This document shows positions 43,226 to 52,027 of a stretch of 64,000 bases of DNA, piece by piece. The stretch spans positions 434,001 through 498,000 of the forward strand of contig CAVONV010000022.1 in assembly GCA_963697355.1 (NCBI GenBank), read 5' to 3'. Origin of the DNA: CAVONV01 sp963697355 (GTDB taxonomy: Bacteria > Acidobacteriota > Vicinamibacteria > Marinacidobacterales > DATDRI01). Position numbers and translations under genes: made by a program. Position 1 is the stretch's first letter. Every line of letters begins with the position of its first letter. The notes under the pieces were generated by a model. The model searched no databases. It was not told where the DNA came from and saw only the letters and a program-made list of their open reading frames with translations.

Positions 43226-46200
43226 CTACCCACTGCTCATCTGTCCCTCTTTCACCACCCGAACGGGGACCTTTTCTCGAGCGCTGAGCCGAGTCAAATC
43301 ATCCAGTAGAGTGTAAACGACGGGCACCAAGACCAATGTGAGCAAGGTCGAAGTGATCAAGCCGCCAATGACCGTGACGGCCATAGGCGCTCGTTGGGAG
43401 CCTCCGGCACCCAGTCCCAAGGCAATGGGTAACATGCCGAAGACCATCGCTGCGGTCGTCATGAGGATGGGACGCAGACGGACGGGGCCTGCTTTGAGCA
43501 AAGCCTCGTTCCTCTCCATGCCGTCGCGTTCACGCAAGGTGATGGCATAGTCGATAAGGAGGATCGCGTTCTTGGTGACCAAGCCCATGAGCATGATGAT
43601 CCCGATCAAGGCAAAGATACTGATGGTGTGTCCTGCCAAGAGAAGTGCTCCGATAGCTCCAATGAGCGACATAGGAAGAGAAAGCATGATGGTGAAGGGG
43701 TGTACAAAGCTACCAAACTGGGAGGCCAGAACCATATAAATCAGTATCACTGCGAGGAGCAGCGCAAATGACAAATTCCGGAACGATTCGCCCATCATCT
43801 CGGCCATCCCTTCGAAGTCGACGACGAATCCTTCGGGTAGCCCGACCCGTTCCACGATGGCGTTGACATCTTGAATGGCCGTTCCCAGGGTTTTGCCTTG
43901 GAGGTTTGCCAAAATGGTGATTTGCCGCTGTCGCGCCTGGTGGTCGATTTGAGTCGGTCCCGTGTCGTCGACGATGCGGGCGATGTTCCCGAGTTGCACG
44001 GTCTCATTGGAGCGTGTCCTGAGGGGGAGCGCTTCCATACTCCTCGGATCGTCTCGATCGGACTCGACTAACCGGACTCGAACGTCGTATTGTTTTCCGG
44101 CTTCTTGATACTTGGTGATCTCATCCCCACCCACGAGGAGACGAACCGCGGTCCCCAGCGAAGCCGCATTGATACCGAGGTCGGCTGCCCGGTTGCGGTC
44201 AATGATGATCGAGACTTGCGGCTTGCCTCTCTCGAAAGTCGTGTCCAGGTCAACGAGGCCGGGGGTTTTGGCCAACTCCGCGACGATGCGGTCGGTCGCC
44301 CCAACGAGCTCCTCGAGCGACGCCGTTTTGGGACCTCGAACGTTGACCTGCAGTTCGGCTTCTCGGGACCCTGCGCCGCTGATACGTGCGACGCGTTCCA
44401 CCGAGATACGGACGTCCCTGATGGTGCTCAGCTCTTGCCGGACTTGATTCATGATTTCGCGTTGCGTTTGCTCGCGCTCGCCGGCGTCCACGAGGTTCGT
44501 CAAAATGGTGGCTTGGTTGACCTTCTCCAGGGAACCACCACCAATGGTGGTGAAGATGTTTGCTACTCCGGGGTGAGTCCTTATTATTGCCTCGGCCTCC
44601 TTGACGATCTGATCGGTCGCATCCAGAGACCAACCGGGATCCGCTTGCACGATGACGTTGAATTGGGATTGATCGGCCTCCGGAAGGAACTCCGTGCCGA
44701 TGAAGCGAAGCAAGAAAAAGCTGAAGAAAAGGAATCCGAGGCTGGTAGCGACGACAACCCAACGCCGACGGAGCGCCAAAGCCAAAAGGTTCCTGTAGCT
44801 CCGGTCGAGTCCGGCCAACCAACCTTCGATGGTGCGATAGATACGGCCGTGTTGCTGCGTTGCTCCCAAGAACTGCGACGACAGCATGGGCGTCAAGGTA
44901 AAGGAAACGAACAACGAAATGAGAACGGCAAAGGCGACGGTGATTCCGAACTCATAGAAAAACCGTCCGATGAGTCCTTCCATGAAGGCGACCGGAATGA
45001 ACACCGCAACGATAGAGAACGTCGTTGCCATGACGGCTAGACCGATCTCGGAAGTCGCGAACTCGGCGGCATCCCGACGACTTCGACCTTCCTCCATGTG
45101 ACGGTAGATGTTCTCGATGACCACGATCGCATCATCGATCAGAATGCCGACGGATAGCGAGAGAGCCAACATGGTCAACATATTCAACGAGAAATCGAAC
45201 CAGTCGAGGACGTAAAAGGTACCGATGATCGACGTCGGGATGGCGACAGCCGAGATGAGAGTGGTCGTGACGTTTCTCAAGAAGAAAAAAATCACCAATA
45301 CCGCCAGAGTCCCGCCGAATATTAAGTGGAACTTGACGTCGTTGATGTTCTCTTCGATGTACTCCGAAGTGTCGTCCGCGAGGACCATGGAGTAATCTTC
45401 TGGGAGTCTGCTTTCAACTTCGGAGAGTGCGCTCTTGATTTGGTGGGCCACGGCGACTGCGTTCGTGCCCGATTGGCGCCGAATGAGTAGGGAAACGGCG
45501 CGTTCTCCATTGAGACGGGAGACACTTCTCTCGTCCGCCATGCCGTCTTCGATGAGAGCGACATCCTGGAGATAGATGGGCCCGGTCGGTCTCTGGGTCA
45601 CCACGATTCGATCGAAATCATCGGGATGCTGGAGACGACCGCGAGTCCGCACCACGATTTCCCTCGGACCGGTCTCAATGCGACCACCAGGAACTTCGAG
45701 GTTTTCGAGCCTGAGTGCTCGAACGACGTCGTCAACGGTCAAGTCGTACGCGGACAGACGGTCCATGCTAATCCAAACGCGGATCTCACGTTCCCGTCCT
45801 CCGATGACCTCCACCGAGCCCACTCCATTCACACGTTCCAGTCGTTCCTTGACAACATCATCGGCATATTCGGTGAGCTCACGAATCGACCTGGCCCCTG
45901 ATAACGCCACGGCCATGATCGGGGCCGCATCAGGGTCCATCTTCTGAATGATGGGAGGCTCGACGTCGTCGGGCAGATCGCGTCGGATGTTCGAGACTTT
46001 GTCTCGCACGTCCTGTGCCGCTTCGTCGACGTCTCGTTCGAGGTCGAACTCGACGATGACGATGCTTACGCTCTCGCTACTTTGAGAACGGAGACTCTTG
46101 ATACCGCTGATGGTGTTGAGAGATTCTTCCAATCGCTCCGTGACGTCGGTCTCGACGGTCTCCGGATCGGCTCCCGGCAGAATCGTCGTCACTGTGACGA

Positions 46201-46330
46201 CGGGAAAATCCACTTTGGGAAAGAGATCAACGCCTAGCCCATTGTAGGCGACCAGGCCGAAGACCACGATGGCCGAAATAACCATCGTAGTGAAGACCGG
46301 CTGACGAATCGATGTGCTCGATATCCACAT
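43226..46330 (-). CDS. RND efflux transporter (HAE1/AcrB-like)
   Basis: A 1034-residue inner-membrane proton-driven pump, the usual family length. The N-terminus FTTMVISAIVVFGLVAYNGLGVDLFPKVDFPVV and the porter domains are typical. The proton-relay Asp pair is in SVGILIDDAIVVIENI, the TM10 Lys in MGLVTKNAILLIDYA, and the end has APMAVTVIGGLITST. It is the last gene of a tetR-tolC-MFP-RND operon, 9 bp after the adaptor gene, and forms the tripartite exporter with them. Substrates cannot be predicted. Confidence 0.94.
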   Translation of the reverse strand: MWISSTSIRQPVFTTMVISAIVVFGLVAYNGLGVDLFPKVDFPVVTVTTILPGADPETVETDVTERLEESLNTISGIKSLRSQSSESVSIVIVEFDLERDVDEAAQDVRDKVSNIRRDLPDDVEPPIIQKMDPDAAPIMAVALSGARSIRELTEYADDVVKERLERVNGVGSVEVIGGREREIRVWISMDRLSAYDLTVDDVVRALRLENLEVPGGRIETGPREIVVRTRGRLQHPDDFDRIVVTQRPTGPIYLQDVALIEDGMADERSVSRLNGERAVSLLIRRQSGTNAVAVAHQIKSALSEVESRLPEDYSMVLADDTSEYIEENINDVKFHLIFGGTLAVLVIFFFLRNVTTTLISAVAIPTSIIGTFYVLDWFDFSLNMLTMLALSLSVGILIDDAIVVIENIYRHMEEGRSRRDAAEFATSEIGLAVMATTFSIVAVFIPVAFMEGLIGRFFYEFGITVAFAVLISLFVSFTLTPMLSSQFLGATQQHGRIYRTIEGWLAGLDRSYRNLLALALRRRWVVVATSLGFLFFSFFLLRFIGTEFLPEADQSQFNVIVQADPGWSLDATDQIVKEAEAIIRTHPGVANIFTTIGGGSLEKVNQATILTNLVDAGEREQTQREIMNQVRQELSTIRDVRISVERVARISGAGSREAELQVNVRGPKTASLEELVGATDRIVAELAKTPGLVDLDTTFERGKPQVSIIIDRNRAADLGINAASLGTAVRLLVGGDEITKYQEAGKQYDVRVRLVESDRDDPRSMEALPLRTRSNETVQLGNIARIVDDTGPTQIDHQARQRQITILANLQGKTLGTAIQDVNAIVERVGLPEGFVVDFEGMAEMMGESFRNLSFALLLAVILIYMVLASQFGSFVHPFTIMLSLPMSLIGAIGALLLAGHTISIFALIGIIMLMGLVTKNAILLIDYAITLRERDGMERNEALLKAGPVRLRPILMTTAAMVFGMLPIALGLGAGGSQRAPMAVTVIGGLITSTLLTLVLVPVVYTLLDDLTRLSAREKVPVRVVKEGQMSSG

Positions 46331-46339
46331 GGGATCCTC

Positions 46340-47431
46340 TTAGAGCTTGACTTTGACACGATCGCCGGCCCGGAGAATGTCTACCCCGGAAACGACGATC
46401 CGATGGGTTGGCACGAGACCGGACAATATTTCGACCTGGTCCTCTGTGACGCCGCCGACTTCTACGGTAATGAGATCGACATGGTCTCCATCGAGGACGA
46501 ACAGGTTCTCCGTACCACCGCGACGAAAGAGCGCCGAGCGCGGCACGACGAGTGAATTGGGTGCGGGGGTTAGAGGAACCCGAACGGATGCGTAATATCC
46601 GGGTTTGAGCTTGTAGTCATGATTGGGAACGAGTGCCTCGACGTGAATCGTGCGACTCGCGACAGCCAAAGAGGGAAAGACGGTGACGATTTTGCCCGAG
46701 AATGTCGCGCCGGGAAGAGCGGTCACCGACGTGCTGACCTCCTGACCTACCTCGATCCGAGCCGCATGCTTTTCCGGCACTTCGAATTGAAGCTTGAGGG
46801 GGTCGATCTGGATGAGAACGATCACGGGGTCGCCGGGGCGCATGTACTCACCCTTGGCGCATTTTTTCTCTTTGACCACTCCGGCGAAGGGCGCCACGAT
46901 GGTCATGTCGTCGAGGGTTTGACGTGCCAACGCCAGAGAGCTGTCGGCACCCTCCACGGCAGCCGCGGCGGAGTCATGTTGCGCTTTGAAGGTATCGTAG
47001 GTCCCCTGGGGGATGGTGCGGTCGGCCAGAAGAATTTTCTTGCGGTCGAGCTCGCTCTTTGCTCGTTCGAAATTAGCTTTCGCTTGCGCAAGGGCCGCGT
47101 CAGCTTGTCTGACGGCGAGCTCCGCCTTGGTTTTCTCGAGAAGAACTAGAACCGCTCCGTGACTCACTCGAGTACCTTCCTTAACGTGGATCTCTGCCAC
47201 CGCGCCCGAGGCCTCGGTGCTGATCGTGGCCTCTTCATAGGCGACAAACGAGCCGGGTGCGGTTATCTCGATGTTGAGAGGATTCTGGGAAGGGGAGGCG
47301 ACCGAAACTTCAGGGAGGACGAGCTCCGCCGCAGCCTCGCCATCCTCTAGTGGCTCTCCCGCTCCGCAAGCCAAGAGGCTTGTGAACACAACGGCCTGTG
47401 CCACTTCATAAAAATAAGGTCTCCGCTTCAT
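46340..47431 (-). CDS. RND periplasmic adaptor (membrane fusion protein), lipoprotein
   Basis: A 363-residue adaptor linking pump and outer-membrane channel. The N-terminus has a lipobox (SLLACGAG). Barrel-sandwich halves (TEASGAVAEIHVKEGTRVSHGAVLVLLEKTKAE and DDMTIVAPFAGVVKEKKCAKGEYMRPGDPV) flank a helical hairpin of about 60 residues. The beta-barrel and membrane-proximal domain follow. Start and stop overlap or abut the neighbours (4 bp with tolC). Confidence 0.92.
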   Translation of the reverse strand: MKRRPYFYEVAQAVVFTSLLACGAGEPLEDGEAAAELVLPEVSVASPSQNPLNIEITAPGSFVAYEEATISTEASGAVAEIHVKEGTRVSHGAVLVLLEKTKAELAVRQADAALAQAKANFERAKSELDRKKILLADRTIPQGTYDTFKAQHDSAAAAVEGADSSLALARQTLDDMTIVAPFAGVVKEKKCAKGEYMRPGDPVIVLIQIDPLKLQFEVPEKHAARIEVGQEVSTSVTALPGATFSGKIVTVFPSLAVASRTIHVEALVPNHDYKLKPGYYASVRVPLTPAPNSLVVPRSALFRRGGTENLFVLDGDHVDLITVEVGGVTEDQVEILSGLVPTHRIVVSGVDILRAGDRVKVKL

Positions 47432-48783
47432 TGTTTTCCTCCGGAAGGCTCTGGTATCAAATCGCGAACAAACGTTCCAATCGCCCGTTCCAGTTCGTAG
47501 ATGGCAAGCTCCAGCTCGTAGGTGGCAAGAGCAAATTGACGTTCGGAGCGGGTGAGCGTCTCGTTCGACGCCAGAATATCGAGGTCTGTTGCCTCTCCGA
47601 CACGAAACGCCTTTTGCGTGGAATCGGCATTTTTTCTTGCAAACTCGACTTGTTGTCCCAGCATGTCGACGCTCGCGGCTTGGGTCTCGATGTTGAGGTG
47701 AGCCGTGCGCACCTGTTGCTCGATCCGTTGGTAGAGCAAATCCCGTTGAAGATCGACCTCACGCATCTGAGATTTGGCTGCAGCCACTTCGGAAGCTCTT
47801 CGAAAACCGTCGAAAAGCGTCCAGTTGGCGTTAATGGCAATGGACGACAGGGTATCAGAAGGGAAGTTGGACCTTTTCTTGACGAAAGTGCCGTCAATCC
47901 GAACGTCGGGGTAGTACTGCCCGCGTTGTCTCTTGATTTGAAGGTCGGCGATTTCTCGCTGGAGTGTCAGTCCCTGGAGCTCGGGCCGATTCTGGATTCC
48001 CTTCTCGATGAGCGTTTCGAGGGTATCCGTGGGTCGCTCGGGTTTCTCGGGAGGCGCTATTTGAAAATCACCCTTTATGCCCGTCAAAACCGAAAGCTGC
48101 TCTTTGGCAATTTTGAAATTGTTCTGAGCCTCGAGGAGCTGACGCTGAGCCTCAGTGTGGGCCACTCGAGCACGGAGAACCGCCGTTTCCACGGACTCGC
48201 CTGCTCGAAAGAGTGATTCGGCGGTACGAAGTGTCTCTTCGGTGACCTCGACCGATCGACGAGTGATGTCGATATTCTCTTGGATGGCTAGAACCAGGTA
48301 GTAGGCGCCGGCGACCTCGAGGAGGGAGTCTTGTACGGTGGTCACATACGATTTGCCGGCCACGTCCACTCCGATTTCCGCTTGCTTCTTCAAATTGAGG
48401 TTCCGTTGCCCGGAGAAAACGGGCTGTGAGACTACGAACGCAATGTTGTAATCATATGCGGGCAAGAGCCTGAGCTGCTGTCCTTCGATCTCGATCTCGG
48501 CGGATGCGAAGTTGCGGGTGAGGACTGTTTGATTGAAAACGGCGGGTAAGAGGAGAGATTTGGCTCCGCGCCGAGCTTGTTCTGCCTGCACGACCCTCTC
48601 ACGCATGGCACCGATTAACTGGTAATTGTCCAAGGCCATGCGGTAAGCCTCTTGAAGCGTGAAGCTTGGAACCGGCGATTGTTGCGCCTCCACCGAGGGG
48701 GAAGGCAGTAGGATTAGGAAGCAGCAGAGCTTAATCAACAGTGATTTGGGCATAGAAACGCTCCGAGGACTAAATCCACTCAC
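47428..48783 (-). CDS. TolC-family outer membrane efflux protein
   Basis: A 451-residue outer-membrane factor with a signal peptide (about 1-33, ending VEAQQ). Two OEP repeats are visible: FTLQEAYRMALDNYQLIGAMRERVVQAEQARRGAKSLLLPAV and ENIDITRRSVEVTEETLRTAESLFRAGESV, followed by LETLIEKGIQNRPELQGL and FRVGEATDLDILASNETLTRSERQFALATYELELA. It overlaps tetR and the adaptor gene by 4 bp on either side. Confidence 0.92.
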   Translation of the reverse strand: MSGFSPRSVSMPKSLLIKLCCFLILLPSPSVEAQQSPVPSFTLQEAYRMALDNYQLIGAMRERVVQAEQARRGAKSLLLPAVFNQTVLTRNFASAEIEIEGQQLRLLPAYDYNIAFVVSQPVFSGQRNLNLKKQAEIGVDVAGKSYVTTVQDSLLEVAGAYYLVLAIQENIDITRRSVEVTEETLRTAESLFRAGESVETAVLRARVAHTEAQRQLLEAQNNFKIAKEQLSVLTGIKGDFQIAPPEKPERPTDTLETLIEKGIQNRPELQGLTLQREIADLQIKRQRGQYYPDVRIDGTFVKKRSNFPSDTLSSIAINANWTLFDGFRRASEVAAAKSQMREVDLQRDLLYQRIEQQVRTAHLNIETQAASVDMLGQQVEFARKNADSTQKAFRVGEATDLDILASNETLTRSERQFALATYELELAIYELERAIGTFVRDLIPEPSGGKQ

Positions 48784-49454
48784 GATGATTCGATCTCCCG
48801 ATTCTGAACTTCTTTGATACCAGCGCTAGTGAATCTCACGATGTGGTGGATGGCTTCGTCGAAGTCGAGCAGGGGAATTTCCTTGGAATCTAAGTCGGCA
48901 AAGTAGACTTGCAGGTTGTTCATATGGGATAGCTGTGCAAGGAAGGAGTGAATGCACATCTGCAAGGACTTCTCTTTCAGGTTGGGACAAGCGGCCGATA
49001 TCGCTTGTGAGAGGATCTGCTGAAGGGGCTCGATGATCTCTTTCAATCCAAATTGAGGGTCGAGACGAGGTTCGGCGAGCTCTCGATGAATGAGCGTCAT
49101 CCAGTTCCGGGTATCGCTCGGACTCCGAGCATTGCGTGAAGCGCGGGAGAAGGCTTCGAGGACCGACTCGACCGTTGGGTTTCCGCCACTCTCTTCCAGG
49201 ATCTCATTGACGGCGGCTGTACCTCTTTCCCGGGCCGAAAGCTTATGCTGCCGAAAAACCTCGCGATACAAATTTTCTTTGCTCCCGAAGTGGTAGTTGA
49301 CGGCCGCGACGTTAGAGCCCGCCTCGTTAGCGATGTCACGGACGGAGGTTCTTCGGAAACCTCTTTCCGCAAACAACTTGCGTGCTGCGGCGAGGAGATT
49401 CTGCATGGTCTGCTCGCCCTTGCCGCTATGTGCGATTGCCGGACCTAATTCCAT
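48780..49454 (-). CDS. TetR-family repressor of the efflux operon (CecR/DUF1956-like)
   Basis: A 224-residue regulator. The N-terminal HTH is LLAAARKLFAERGFRRTSVRDIANEAGSNVAAVNYHFGSKENLYREVF. The ligand domain resembles the CecR/YbiH type (DUF1956). It is the first gene of the operon it probably controls, and four operator-like half-sites lie directly upstream (49481-49526). The ATG follows GGGAGGAAGG. Confidence 0.9.
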   Translation of the reverse strand: MELGPAIAHSGKGEQTMQNLLAAARKLFAERGFRRTSVRDIANEAGSNVAAVNYHFGSKENLYREVFRQHKLSARERGTAAVNEILEESGGNPTVESVLEAFSRASRNARSPSDTRNWMTLIHRELAEPRLDPQFGLKEIIEPLQQILSQAISAACPNLKEKSLQMCIHSFLAQLSHMNNLQVYFADLDSKEIPLLDFDEAIHHIVRFTSAGIKEVQNREIESS

Positions 49455-49480
49455 GCCTTCCTCCCAAAAAAAAGCTAGTC

Positions 49481-49526
49481 TATCAAATCTCTATTTGAAA
49501 TAATAGTTTCAAACAATCATTTGAAA
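49481..49526. promoter_or_regulatory. Array of four TetR-type half-sites with 13-bp period
   Basis: TATCAAA (49481), TTTGAAA (49494), TTTCAAA (49507) and TTTGAAA (49520) follow each other at exactly 13 bp, alternating in orientation. Neighbouring sites make 20-bp palindromes (7-6-7). The array ends 27 bp upstream of the tetR start, where its promoter must lie. The rest of the gap to 49719 shows nothing else. Confidence 0.7.
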
Positions 49527-49719
49527 TGCGACCCAATCGATACGAGTCAAAGCCAGATGGCAAGCTGAGAGCCTGAGTGTCCTCGCCGGAGCGCTGACGT
49601 GACGTCTCCCCAGCGACCGAGGACCCAATCAAAGTAACACGCGACCTATACAGATTCTTGGTTAGTGGGCTGTACGAACTCCAGCGGAACGACGGGCCGC
49701 CAGTTCGCCTTGCGTGAGT

Positions 49720-50616
49720 CTATGGTGTCAAGCCGGGGGAGTAGCTCGTGACGAACTCGAGAAATTTGGAAATCTCGACCATGTCCTTCCCCTTGAAGCG
49801 GATGCTGTGGGAGTCGATGCGTTCCACGATGGAGAGATATTCCAAAAGGAGTGAGGGAAGGTAGTTCTTGAAACTGATCTCGAGCTCCACCGGCGTGGTC
49901 ACCTCGTACGGTTTGAACTCGGAAATTCGCCCAAGTGCCCGTTTCACCACTTCGCCAATGACGTCATTCGCTGCTCGAGGGGTCATGGTGCGCGCCGAGT
50001 GAAAGCTGTAGGCCCACTTGACAACGGCTCCTTCGACGTCACCGAGGAGCTTCTTGGACTCGTCGATAATCGCATCGTCACCCGAAATCATCACGACGGG
50101 AACCCCGAAGTGGCCGGCGATGGCGGCGTTGATAACCGCCTCGGGGACTGACGTTCCGTTGAGACGGATATCGGTGAGGCTTCCGCTCGAGATGGTGTGG
50201 GCTCGTACGCCCTTTGTGTTGTGAGTGCTCGAGTGATACCCGATGAAAAGTGCCGCATCGAACGTCTCATCGATGCCCTGCATCATCATGAGAGGTCTCG
50301 GCCAGGATCGGACGATCTGAATATCTTTGGGAAGTTTGTCGATCAGGATATTCTCGCCGTTGCCATGTGAGTCGCTGACGAGAATCTCCGTCGCTCCTAC
50401 GGACCTTGCCGCTTCGATGGCCGTGAGAACCTCATTCGTCGTCCACTCCCTCGCACTCTGGTACTCGAACCCGCTCGGACCCAGATGGTCGCCCGTGACA
50501 ACACCCGCAACGCCTTCCATATCGACCGAAATGTAGACTTTCATTTCCGCATAACCCCTTGCCGTCATCACAAGAAACATCAACATCAAGACTGTTCTTC
50601 GAACCGTTATGCCCAT
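49720..50616 (-). CDS. Secreted M55-family D-aminopeptidase-like protein (DppA-like)
   Basis: A 298-residue metallopeptidase with a signal peptide (1-23, ending GYAE), unlike cytoplasmic DppA. All five zinc-ligand regions of the family are visible: SVDMEG (Asp and Glu), SDSHGNG (His), GYHSST (His) and the Glu in NGTSVPEAVIN. M55 enzymes remove N-terminal D-residues, for example D-Ala from peptidoglycan-type peptides. A periplasmic role in cell-wall peptide recycling is inferred. Confidence 0.9.
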   Translation of the reverse strand: MGITVRRTVLMLMFLVMTARGYAEMKVYISVDMEGVAGVVTGDHLGPSGFEYQSAREWTTNEVLTAIEAARSVGATEILVSDSHGNGENILIDKLPKDIQIVRSWPRPLMMMQGIDETFDAALFIGYHSSTHNTKGVRAHTISSGSLTDIRLNGTSVPEAVINAAIAGHFGVPVVMISGDDAIIDESKKLLGDVEGAVVKWAYSFHSARTMTPRAANDVIGEVVKRALGRISEFKPYEVTTPVELEISFKNYLPSLLLEYLSIVERIDSHSIRFKGKDMVEISKFLEFVTSYSPGLTP

Positions 50617-51051
50617 GATTCACCTTCCTTCGAATAAGTGTCGTGATGATGTCACACTTGTTCGCGAACCACTGCTTGAGCCTGAGCTACATTGTGCACC
50701 AGCCATCGAAAGCTATGCCAGGTCTAGTCTTCTATCGCGCTCCTCCTCGATTGCAGACGGTGGGCGTTATGTACAAGTCCTACGCTCTATTCGGGGGCAT
50801 CGACAAACTGGCCGAGTCCACAGATTTATTAGATATATTGTTGCCTTTGGAATCTACCTCAGAATCGAGAGACTCCCCGAGGCTTTTTCTAGATACGGAA
50901 TATCCACTAACTTGTAGGTTAGCTTGTCCGATGCGGAAAGGTCGAACACCTGAGACAGCAGGCTTGTTACATCATCTGCGGCCTGCTGCGGGTCGTCACC
51001 AAGTTCCATAATAAGGCATTCAGAAACACTGTCGCTTTCGTGGGCGTCAAC
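50617..51051. other. Gap, possibly an integron cassette without a clear gene
   Basis: No confident gene. A minus-strand frame at 50854-51009 (51 residues, starting MELGDDPQQAADDVTSLLSQ) looks protein-like but matches no family I know and has no clear ribosome site. The right end is the attC site at 51052. Confidence 0.3.
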
Positions 51052-51124
51052 GCCTAAACAGTAGGTTGAAGCTGCGAGGCCTCATTGCCGGCACGACCTC
51101 GTCAGCTTCAACCGAGCGTTAGAC
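51052..51124 (+). other. attC: Integron attC recombination site
   Basis: A 73-bp element with all attC parts in order: R'' box GCCTAAA (51052-51058), arm GGTTGAAGCTG-CGAGG (51064-51079), a 17-bp loop, the complementary arm CCTCG-T-CAGCTTCAACC (51097-51113) with one unpaired base, and R' box GTTAGAC (51118-51124, matching GTTRRRY). The orientation puts the end of one cassette to the left and the start of the next, with BrnTA, to the right. No integrase gene is in the window. Confidence 0.8.
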
Positions 51125-51132
51125 GCTGCCTT

Positions 51133-51351
51133 TTAAGCCGACGCCCTCCAGTTCATCGACAGTTTGCGCTTCTTTGCTGCGCAGTCACGGAGATATAGAT
51201 TAATAAGCGTTTGATATGGAATCCCTGTCTCGTCTGAAAGGTTCTTGAAGTAGTCTATCGTTGGCCCATCAAGGCGAATCGTGATCTGTTTCTTCAAACG
51301 TTTGGCGTATGGATTCCGTTTGGCTTTCGAAAAGTCGTATTCTTTTCTCAT
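51133..51351 (-). CDS. brnA: BrnA-like antitoxin
   Basis: A 72-residue antitoxin with the ribbon-helix-helix-like core KQITIRLDGPTIDYFKNLSDETGIPYQTLINLYLRDCA and the family N-terminus KRNPYAKRLKK. It binds BrnT and represses the pair. The start overlaps the brnT stop by 4 bp. The stop lies 8 bp from the attC site. Confidence 0.88.
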   Translation of the reverse strand: MRKEYDFSKAKRNPYAKRLKKQITIRLDGPTIDYFKNLSDETGIPYQTLINLYLRDCAAKKRKLSMNWRASA

Positions 51352-51641
51352 CTTCGCAATCTCTCCCGATATTGCCGTTGCTCCTGATTAGTCGCTTTGC
51401 GTGCGTTGATGAGACGTATAGTGTCACCTTGACGTATGCAGTGACATACGACAAGAAGTCTCATAAAGGAACTCAGGCCAAGCAACAAGAAGCGATCTTC
51501 GCCTGATGAATGTTCTGGGTCATCGAGCAACAAGGCGCGCTCATCCAGAAACACTGTAGTGGCCTCATCGAATGAGACGCCATGCTTGCGCTCATTCGCA
51601 CGTGCTTTCCGAGGATCCCACGAGAATCGCAGCTTTCCCAT
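51348..51641 (-). CDS. brnT: BrnT-like ribonuclease toxin
   Basis: A 97-residue BrnT/RelE-fold toxin with the family pattern FSWDPRKARANERKHGVSFDEATTVFLDERALLLDDPEHSSGEDRFLLLGLS and the C-terminal RLINARKATNQEQRQYRER. It should cleave RNA and stop translation. It is first in the brnTA operon, as is standard, with its own promoter at 51650-51678. Confidence 0.9.
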   Translation of the reverse strand: MGKLRFSWDPRKARANERKHGVSFDEATTVFLDERALLLDDPEHSSGEDRFLLLGLSSFMRLLVVCHCIRQGDTIRLINARKATNQEQRQYRERLRR

Positions 51642-51649
51642 ACACCCTT

Positions 51650-51678
51650 ATTGTACCTACGTTGTAGTTACAAAGCAA
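51650..51678 (-). promoter_or_regulatory. brnTA promoter
   Basis: On the minus strand TTGCTT (51673-51678), a 17-bp spacer and TACAAT (51650-51655) lie 8 bp upstream of the brnT ATG, with AAGGG between. The rest of the gap to 52027 shows no gene or second attC that I can support. Confidence 0.5.
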
Positions 51679-52027
51679 GGTGCACGCCAAACGCTAAATG
51701 CGCCTGGCAAGTCTGGATCCTGCATGGCTTCGTCGTGACTCTCACCCATAGTTGGCTCGAATGCTTCTGCACCTACTCGACCTTTCTTTAACCGAAACGA
51801 CAAGCAATCCTCCCACCGTTTGAGCGCTTTTCTTTTTCTCTGGCGGGTTGCAGTGGTAGGTAGGCACGCGTCACGGCAGAGCCAATCTTGTGATGAAGAC
51901 AAAATGCGATGAGAAACCGTTCCACCTGGAGAGCAGTCTGCGACGCCATGGATCTACGCAGATCGTGTATGTTAAATTCATCGAGTCTGCGACCGCGGAA
52001 CCAAGCTCGCGGTCAACAGGAGGTCGA

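Noticed and set aside
44090..45040. 316-codon plus-strand frame
   Set aside because: It lies fully opposite the well-conserved RND pump gene and its translation has no recognisable domain; it is a shadow of the G+C-rich coding strand.
50643..51011. 122-codon plus-strand frame left of the attC site
   Set aside because: Composition is not protein-like and no ribosome site or family is seen; the minus-strand frame at 50854-51009 looks slightly better but is also unproven.
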